Assembly: GCA_946006895.1 (NCBI GenBank)
Contig: CAMFZO010000035.1
Coordinates: 1-10,423 of the forward strand
Direction of reading: 5' to 3'
DNA: 10,423 bases
Source of the DNA: an uncultured Clostridia bacterium
GTDB taxonomy: Bacteria; Bacillota; Clostridia; Oscillospirales; Oscillospiraceae
Below are positions 6,381 through 10,423 of the stretch, piece by piece. Under the pieces are notes generated by a model, which worked only from the letters and a program-made list of their open reading frames with translations, was not told the DNA's origin and ran no database searches. The position numbers and the translations under genes were made by a program. Within the stretch, counting starts at the first letter, position 1. Each line of letters opens with the position of its first letter.

Positions 6381-6440
6381 TAAGTGCAGCCTGCACAATT
6401 TCTGTTGTCTGCATTTGTACATTCCGCCCAATAGCAACAA

Positions 6441-6475
6441 TCCGCCGCGCACAGGAAATACGTGTGCGCGGCGGA
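6441..6475 (-). terminator. Strong intrinsic terminator of the binding-protein/LuxR unit
   Basis: A perfect 13-bp stem: TCCGCCGCGCACA (6441-6453) with TGTGCGCGGCGGA (6463-6475), loop of 9 bases. It begins 22 bases after the stop of the membrane LuxR-type regulator. On the minus strand it is followed by TTGTTGCTATT, a moderately T-rich tail. It should cleanly separate the sensing unit from the CxxC gene operon. Confidence 0.8.
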
Positions 6476-6497
6476 CAGATTTAACAGTATGTTCTCT

Positions 6498-8087
6498 TCA
6501 CGGCGTGTCCGTCAGCTCGTTCAGGCGGTCGAGGCGGCGGAACAGGTCGATATAGAGCATCAGCTCGTCACGGGAGGAGATGCCCAGCTTCTGATAGATG
6601 TTGCTGTTGTGCTTTTTGACGGTGTGGATGCTGATAAAGGCCAGCTCCGGGATCTCCGTGATCTCGTGCCCGTCGATGTAGTATTTCATGATGGTCCGCT
6701 CCGCCGTGGAGAGGGTCTTGGCCCGGTCGGCAAAGGACCGGAACAGCTCCTCCATATCCGGCGGCAGGACGTTTTCCCGCTGCAGTGCTTTCGCGTTGGA
6801 CCGAGAGGAGACAAAGGCCACCAGCTCATCCAATTCGGAAATGCCCGTCTCGCCCTCTCCCGTGACCTCCTCGGAGCGGATGGCCTGAATGGTCTGCAGG
6901 ATTGGCTGGACAAAGCGCTTTGACAGGAATACGGACAGGCCCGCCGTCGTCGCCAGCAGGAGCAGAGAGCAGAGGATCAACACCAGGCGGTTGGTATCGC
7001 GGCAGGCGGCGTAGGTGCTCTCGGGAATCAGCACCGCCACCGACAGGCCGCCGTCCGCACCAAGGACTTCTGTCTCGCTGTGCAGGCCGATATAGCGGTC
7101 GCTTCCGCTGGAGTAGGTACTGAAATAGCGTCCGTCCCGAATACTGAGGGTATCGGCATCCGTCAGGAAAGTGCCGTCTGCACTGCCGTTCATGCCCTTA
7201 TCCAGCAAAAGCTTCGTGCCCTCCACAGGCGCAAGCACCGTGATGATGGGGCCGAAGGAGCTGTTCAGCTCCGGGTAAGACAGGTAGCAGTACAGAGAGG
7301 ACAGCTCCATCCCGCACAGGCCGCAGACCTTGCCCGACTTATCCAGAATGGGGACGCACAAAAGCTGCACATCCTCCCAGGTGTCGGTCAGCCGGAAGCG
7401 CTCGGTCCAGCGGCAGGAGTCAGCCAGACGTCCCACCTCCGTCTGCATCCATGCATCATAGCCGGGGAACAGATCGGTGTCAAATTCCAGATTCCAGCGG
7501 TTGTGCAGCTCCAGCCGCTCTGCCCGGGCGATCTCCGGGATGCCGCGGAAGAAAACCACGTCCTGATCCGCCGCGCCTTTGGCGTGAAAATTCGCATAGC
7601 GCAGATAAAGACCCGAGGCGGAGTGGGATGCCTTGTCGGAGCTTGTATTGGTGGTGGCGTTGAGCACCAGATAGGCGCCGCTGCACCGGGAGAGCTGCAG
7701 AGCCATATACAGTCGGGGCATCAGATTCTCCTGCAGCCTCTGCAAAAGCTCCGGGTTGTCATTGAGGTCAGCGACGGTCATGCCGTTTTCCGTCAGAAGG
7801 CTGTCCAGCTCGCGGCTGATCTGCTCTGAAAGGGCGATAGTGTAGGCTTCCAGCGATTCCATATGCTGCTCAAGCTGGATCTGCGCATTGTCCAACTGCA
7901 ATTGCAGGGTTTCATGCACCTTTTGAGATTGGTTATTAAACACGCCGGCAACGCTCAGGATCAGGAGCAGCGCAGCGGCAATGGCCAGAACCATCGAAAA
8001 CCAGTAGAGCAGCAGACGGCGCTGCATACTGACGCTCTGCTTTTTGATCTGGGCGGTCAGCCGTAGTATCTCTTTGATTCTGCCCAT
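6498..8087 (-). CDS. Membrane-tethered one-component regulator: Cache-like sensor, two TM segments, LuxR-type HTH
   Basis: 529 residues from the ATG at 8087, which follows AAGGAGGG with 6 bases between GGAGG and ATG; an upstream in-frame GTG (8105) lies beyond that site. A basic cytoplasmic start (1-25) is followed by TM1 (~26-50), an outer region of about 315 residues, TM2 (~367-387) and a short HAMP-like stretch (SKRFVQPILQTIQAI, 389-403). The outer region begins with a coiled helix and contains PILDKSGKVCGLCGMELSSL (~246-265), the strand-turn pattern of double-Cache domains. The C-terminal ~457-517 is a LuxR/NarL-type HTH (TAERTIMKYYIDG, ITEIPELAFISIHTVKKHN, IYQKLGISSRDEL). No kinase or receiver domain is present, so an outer signal probably acts directly on the attached HTH. 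It lies 75 bases downstream of a solute-binding lipoprotein gene with no terminator between, suggesting that the pair works together. Confidence 0.92.
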   Translation of the reverse strand: MGRIKEILRLTAQIKKQSVSMQRRLLLYWFSMVLAIAAALLLILSVAGVFNNQSQKVHETLQLQLDNAQIQLEQHMESLEAYTIALSEQISRELDSLLTENGMTVADLNDNPELLQRLQENLMPRLYMALQLSRCSGAYLVLNATTNTSSDKASHSASGLYLRYANFHAKGAADQDVVFFRGIPEIARAERLELHNRWNLEFDTDLFPGYDAWMQTEVGRLADSCRWTERFRLTDTWEDVQLLCVPILDKSGKVCGLCGMELSSLYCYLSYPELNSSFGPIITVLAPVEGTKLLLDKGMNGSADGTFLTDADTLSIRDGRYFSTYSSGSDRYIGLHSETEVLGADGGLSVAVLIPESTYAACRDTNRLVLILCSLLLLATTAGLSVFLSKRFVQPILQTIQAIRSEEVTGEGETGISELDELVAFVSSRSNAKALQRENVLPPDMEELFRSFADRAKTLSTAERTIMKYYIDGHEITEIPELAFISIHTVKKHNSNIYQKLGISSRDELMLYIDLFRRLDRLNELTDTP

Positions 8088-8092
8088 TCTCG

Positions 8093-8100
8093 CCCTCCTT
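8093..8100 (-). promoter_or_regulatory. Ribosome binding site fixing the start of the membrane LuxR-type regulator
   Basis: AAGGAGGG on the minus strand. The GGAGG core is 6 bases before the ATG at 8087. It favours this start over the in-frame GTG at 8105. Confidence 0.85.
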
Positions 8101-8162
8101 CCCACTGTCGCGCGGAATAGATGCCCGCCGAATCACAGCGGAACCCTTCCCCGGAAAACGAA

Positions 8163-9488
8163 TTATTTGCCGTAGTAGGTTTTCAGTTCCTGCAATACAG
8201 CCTGCGCTGCCGCTTTCAGGTCATCTCCCGCCTGATAATTCTTGGCAGCGGCGCTCAGCAGCAGCCGCACCTGCTCCTCAAGGGATGTCTCGATCGCAAG
8301 ATAGTCGTCCCGCTGGGGTGACGTATAGAAGGTATATTCCTCCTGGGTCTGCAAAAATGCACGGTACAGCTCCCGATATTTCGGATCTTCCAGCTCTTCG
8401 ATTGCCTGAGGAAGATAGGTGTCGAAGGCCTCCTGTGTCACAGGCATATAGCCCAGGCGCGTGACCAGTTCCACATTCTGCTCCGGTGCAGTCAGCCATT
8501 TGAGAAAAACCATGGCCGCCTTTTCCCGTTCCGGCGTGGAGCGGACAGTGCAGATGCCAGCACCCCGCTGCATGACCAGCTTATCCCCGTCCTCAAACAC
8601 CGGGCAGGGTCGGACGATGTATTCTATCTCCTCCGAGGTATTGTCGGAATAGGTCACAATATCGGAATAATACAGGACACTGGCTGAGGAAGCCACGGAA
8701 GCGATAGTGTCGCCTGTGCGCAGAGGCTCAGTGGCATAGCCGCCGTAAAGCCACACACCACCCTGCAGCGCAGCTTCGGCGTAGGGCTCCCAGGCCTTGG
8801 AAAAGGCCGGTGAAAAGGCAATGCCGTCCTCGTCAAAGAAGGTCCCGCCCAGAGATTCCACCCCCACCTGAAGGTAGTTGAAGTGGTAGTCGTGGACAAA
8901 GAAGGTTTTCCCGCCGCTCCATTGCGCGTAAAGAACCGCCGTCTCGTAAAGCCCCTCCCAGGTATCGAGATCTTTCAGGGTCACGCCGGTTTCCGCCGCA
9001 AAGCGGTCAAAGAGCGTCTTGTTGACAAAGAGGACCTCCGTGGATTTGGCCACCGGCAATATCACGAGCCGATCGTGGATTGTCCCCTCCTCAATAAAGG
9101 CGGGGAGAAACGCCGACAGCTCCTCCTCCGAAAAGTAGTCGCGGTAATCCACCAAAATCTCCTCATCCGGCATGGCAAGCACCGTCTTGGGGTAGGAGAT
9201 AAACATATCCGGCAGCTCAGGAGTGCCGGGGTCGTTGTTGGCTGCCGCCAAAACGCCCTCATGGATGGTATTGGTGTTGGTCACAGAGGTCACTTGAACC
9301 GAAATATGCAGTTCCTTTCCCACCGTCTGATTGAATTTCTCGATCAGGTCATTGAGGGGCGAATCGGTCTGTCCGCCGTAGACGTGCCAGATCGTCAGGG
9401 TGATGGGCTGTTCCTCCCGTGCCGAATCACAGCCTGCGGCAGGCAGGAGCAGGAGCATACACAGAAGAATGGACAGGAAACGTTTCAT
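8163..9488 (-). CDS. Family-1 extracellular solute-binding lipoprotein, without transporter genes
   Basis: 441 residues. The ATG at 9488 follows GGAGG (9495-9499) by 6 bases. The signal peptide ends in lipobox AAGC (Cys20). ITLTIWHVYGGQ (29-40) followed by LNDLIEKFNQ is the usual start of SBP family 1 proteins (maltose/sn-glycerol-3-phosphate type). PDMFISYPKT, a VLFVNKTLFDR segment and LKDLDTWEGLYE near the middle, and AMVFLKWLTAPEQNVELVTRLGYMP (in two parts: AMVFLKWLTAPEQ, then LVTRLGYMPVT) near the C-terminus, are typical hinge and lobe motifs. Length is normal for the family. Such proteins usually deliver sugars or sugar phosphates to ABC permeases, yet no permease or ATPase gene is adjacent on either side. 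Its neighbours are a response regulator and a Cache-LuxR membrane regulator. It may present ligand to the membrane regulator, or serve a transporter encoded elsewhere. The ligand cannot be told from sequence. Confidence 0.94.
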   Translation of the reverse strand: MKRFLSILLCMLLLLPAAGCDSAREEQPITLTIWHVYGGQTDSPLNDLIEKFNQTVGKELHISVQVTSVTNTNTIHEGVLAAANNDPGTPELPDMFISYPKTVLAMPDEEILVDYRDYFSEEELSAFLPAFIEEGTIHDRLVILPVAKSTEVLFVNKTLFDRFAAETGVTLKDLDTWEGLYETAVLYAQWSGGKTFFVHDYHFNYLQVGVESLGGTFFDEDGIAFSPAFSKAWEPYAEAALQGGVWLYGGYATEPLRTGDTIASVASSASVLYYSDIVTYSDNTSEEIEYIVRPCPVFEDGDKLVMQRGAGICTVRSTPEREKAAMVFLKWLTAPEQNVELVTRLGYMPVTQEAFDTYLPQAIEELEDPKYRELYRAFLQTQEEYTFYTSPQRDDYLAIETSLEEQVRLLLSAAAKNYQAGDDLKAAAQAVLQELKTYYGK

Positions 9489-9505
9489 CCTCTACCTCCG
9501 CACCG

Positions 9506-9540
9506 TGCGCCGCCCGGCAATACTCTGCCGTCGCAGCGCA
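9506..9540 (-). promoter_or_regulatory. Hairpin in the 5' leader of the solute-binding protein mRNA
   Basis: On the minus strand TGCGCTGC pairs with GGCGGCGCA-side bases as 8 pairs (one G-U), then a small internal loop, then CGGCA pairs with TGCCG around a GAGTAT loop: 13 pairs in all. It ends 7 bases before the GGAGG of the binding-protein gene and follows a run of seven T. No U-tract lies downstream, so it is not a terminator. It could affect ribosome access or mRNA stability. Confidence 0.5.
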
Positions 9541-9564
9541 GAAAAAAAGAATACTATTTATGTA

Positions 9565-9570
9565 ATTATA
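9565..9570 (-). promoter_or_regulatory. -10 box of the solute-binding protein promoter
   Basis: A perfect TATAAT on the minus strand, in the AT-rich part of the 173-base gap upstream of the binding-protein gene. It implies a start near 9558 and a leader of about 70 bases. At 16, 17 and 18 bases upstream the hexamers are ATGCAT, CATGCA and TCATGC, none like TTGACA. A promoter with a perfect -10 but no -35 often depends on an activator. Confidence 0.6.
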
Positions 9571-9588
9571 CTGTTTTTTTCCATTTAT

Positions 9589-9610
9589 GCATGAATCGAA
9601 AGATCTATGC
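9589..9610. promoter_or_regulatory. 22-base dyad at the -35 position, putative activator operator
   Basis: Half-sites GCATAGATC and GATTCATGC on the minus strand are inverted repeats (7 of 9 positions) separated by TTTC. The centre is 9599.5, about -41.5 from the inferred start at 9558, and the dyad covers the place where a -35 box should be. LuxR-type activators classically bind ~20-base dyads near this position. Candidate binders are the NarL-type regulator encoded just upstream or the membrane LuxR-type regulator encoded downstream. There is a single copy and no experimental support. Confidence 0.45.
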
Positions 9611-9620
9611 CGCGGGGAGG

Positions 9621-9655
9621 AAAAAGCTGTGTGCCCGAATAATCGAACACTCTGC
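9621..9655 (-). terminator. Intrinsic terminator after the response regulator
   Basis: It begins 6 bases past the stop codon. Minus-strand RNA: GCAGAGUGUUCG pairs with CGGGCACACAGC across AUUAUU, with two A-A mismatches and two G-U wobbles, followed directly by UUUUU. The layout of stem and U-tract is right for an intrinsic terminator, though the stem is imperfect. It separates the two-component genes from the binding-protein unit. Confidence 0.6.
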
Positions 9656-9661
9656 TTGACA

Positions 9662-10291
9662 TCATTCGGTGCTGATGACGATGCCGCTGACTCTGGCCTG
9701 GATGGCCAGGGCAGTGCGGCTCTCGCAGCCGGTCTTTTCCAGCATATGGTGGATGTGATTCTTCACGGTACTCTCCGAAATGTTCAGCTTTTTTGCAATG
9801 GCGGCATTGGAGACGCCCGTGGTCATGATCCGCAGCACCTCCAGCTCCCGATCCGTCAACTCCGCACTGCTGGCAAGACCCAGATACACCGGCGGCGGGC
9901 TGTCCGGATAGACCGACTCCCCCGCCATGGTCCGGTCCATCACCTCCAGGATGGTCTCCTTGGATGCCTCCTTGTACCAGAAGCTCTCGATCCCGATCTG
10001 CCGGGCTCTTTTCAGCCAGGACGCCTCCGGCATGGAGGTGGTGGCGACGATTTTTACATCGGGGCAGTTCTTTTTGATCCTCGCAGCGGCCTCCAGGCCG
10101 TTGGAGCCGTCGGCCATCAATATGTCCATGAGCACCAGATCAATGGCGTGCTTCAGGACAAAGGTGTCGGCAAAGGCCGCCGACTCCACCGAATAGACCG
10201 TTTCGTAACGCTCGGAGGCCTTGACATACATCTCGAAAAGCTGCCGCGAGATGAACTGGTCGTCCACGATCATTACCTTTACTTTTCCCAT
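9662..10291 (-). CDS. NarL/FixJ-family response regulator
   Basis: 209 residues. The ATG at 10291 follows GGAGG (10301-10305) by 9 bases, and that site lies inside the end of the kinase gene. Residues ~4-122 are a receiver domain: acidic pocket Asp10/Asp11, phospho-acceptor Asp56 in LVLMDILMADG, Thr84 in IVATTS and Lys107 in FWYKEAS, all in the conserved places. Residues ~144-205 are a LuxR-type HTH (LTDREL at 145-150, AIAKKLNISESTVKNHIHHM). When phosphorylated by its partner kinase it should bind DNA as a dimer. The gene overlaps the kinase gene by 13 bases, which implies translational coupling, and ends at a terminator. The solute-binding protein promoter immediately downstream is a reasonable target. 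The receiver-to-HTH spacing is normal and no key residue is missing. Confidence 0.95.
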   Translation of the reverse strand: MGKVKVMIVDDQFISRQLFEMYVKASERYETVYSVESAAFADTFVLKHAIDLVLMDILMADGSNGLEAAARIKKNCPDVKIVATTSMPEASWLKRARQIGIESFWYKEASKETILEVMDRTMAGESVYPDSPPPVYLGLASSAELTDRELEVLRIMTTGVSNAAIAKKLNISESTVKNHIHHMLEKTGCESRTALAIQARVSGIVISTE

Positions 10292-10423
10292 TGGTCCGTT
10301 CCTCCCTCCGGCAGCTCCAGCCGCAGCAAAAAGCGGGGCGCTGCCTCCGTTGTCATGGTTCCGCCGGCCTTCTCCACGGCGCGGCGCAGGTTCAGCAGGC
10401 CGCCGGTCTCCCGGATGGGGCCC
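10279..10423 (-). CDS. Sensor histidine kinase, C-terminal end only
   Basis: Only the last 47 codons are in the window; the gene continues past the right edge. The visible peptide (GPIRETGGLLNLRRAVEKAG, then GTMTTEAAPRFLLRLELPEG, then a short tail GTDQWEK) has the form of the end of a HATPase_c domain: a GGLLNLRRAVE helix, a GG turn, and a final beta strand ending LELP. Its TAA (10279-10281) lies inside the response regulator gene, giving a 13-base overlap in a different frame. This is standard for co-translated kinase/regulator pairs, usually of the NarX/DesK or LytS-like sort next to a NarL-type regulator. Sensor domain, transmembrane segments and phospho-acceptor His lie outside the window, so the signal cannot be guessed. 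Confidence 0.85.
   Translation of the reverse strand, partial: GPIRETGGLLNLRRAVEKAGGTMTTEAAPRFLLRLELPEGGTDQWEK

Larger units (their letters stand above)
6278..6440 (-). other. Intergenic leader region upstream of the CxxC gene operon
   Basis: Gap between the operon start and the terminator of the preceding unit. On the minus strand it contains a small GTGCA/TGCAC dyad (6384-6396), a TATACT box (6377-6382) with no good -35 partner at 16-18 bases, a long hairpin (6345-6380) and an AT-rich palindrome (6311-6322). A promoter for the three-gene operon must be here or read through from above. I cannot place it with confidence, and no open reading frame in it is convincing. Confidence 0.45.

Noticed and set aside
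7080..7829. Plus-strand open frame of 249 codons inside the membrane LuxR-type regulator
   Set aside because: It is fully contained in the antisense of a well-supported gene, with no initiation signal.
8163..9488. Reading this locus as an ordinary ABC sugar importer operon
   Set aside because: No permease or ATPase gene is present on either side within the window, and both neighbouring units are closed by terminators or consist of regulators. A distant transporter cannot be excluded.
9594..9647. Direct repeat TTCGATT (9594-9600 and 9641-9647) as paired activator sites
   Set aside because: The second copy lies in the loop and stem of the response regulator terminator and is better explained by that structure. 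Only the dyad around the first copy is kept.
8883..9659. Plus-strand open frame of 258 codons over the solute-binding protein and its promoter
   Set aside because: It is antisense to strong family-1 binding-protein motifs and runs through the TATAAT region and terminator; no domain is visible.
1..10423. tRNA, rRNA, CRISPR, insertion sequence or phage signatures
   Set aside because: No cloverleaf, regular spaced repeats, transposase motifs or integrase-like frames were seen on either strand by eye. A tRNA or repeat search would settle this.

Overview
The window is GC-rich (my impression is mid-to-high 50s percent; not computed) and every supportable gene is on the minus strand, so transcription runs from high to low coordinates. 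Strong AGGAGG-type ribosome binding sites, several short lipoprotein signal peptides ending in LTAC/LAGC/AAGC, a surface protein with S-layer homology (SLH) repeats and a DUF4428-type zinc protein all point to a Bacillota, class Clostridia genome, most likely a gut Oscillospirales/Oscillospiraceae relative. That placement is inferred from style and family content, not from a marker gene. No tRNA, rRNA, insertion sequence, phage gene or CRISPR array was seen.

Upstream block in gene order (10423 to about 6441): the last 47 codons of a sensor histidine kinase overlap by 13 bases a NarL/FixJ-type response regulator, which ends at an intrinsic terminator. A second transcription unit then begins with a perfect TATAAT box that lacks a recognisable -35 hexamer. 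In its place is a 22-base dyad centred at about -41.5 from the inferred start. This unit encodes a family-1 extracellular solute-binding lipoprotein and a 529-residue membrane protein with two transmembrane segments, a Cache-like outer domain and a C-terminal LuxR-type DNA-binding domain. It closes at a 13-bp perfect-stem terminator. No ABC permease or ATPase lies between these genes, so the simplest reading is a ligand-sensing rather than a transport cassette: a binding protein beside a membrane-tethered transcription factor, next to a two-component system. This is the most interesting part of the window.

Middle block (about 6440 to 4500): after a 220-base intergenic stretch with a strong minus-strand RNA hairpin and a 12-base palindrome comes a tight three-gene group. 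It holds a small cytosolic protein with four CxxC motifs (TTG start), a small lipoprotein, and a DUF4428-like protein with zinc-ribbon motifs at both ends.

Lower block (about 4400 to 1): a small four-helix membrane protein, a 477-residue multi-domain lipoprotein, a 286-residue lipoprotein with a DUF4163/DUF3298-like outer domain, and an incomplete surface protein (signal peptide, choice-of-anchor-J-like domain, repeat-type beta domain, SLH repeats) running off the left edge. This block is an array of envelope proteins without enzymatic signatures. The genes are close together, but each has its own ribosome binding site and some gaps contain terminator- or promoter-like signals, so they need not form one operon.
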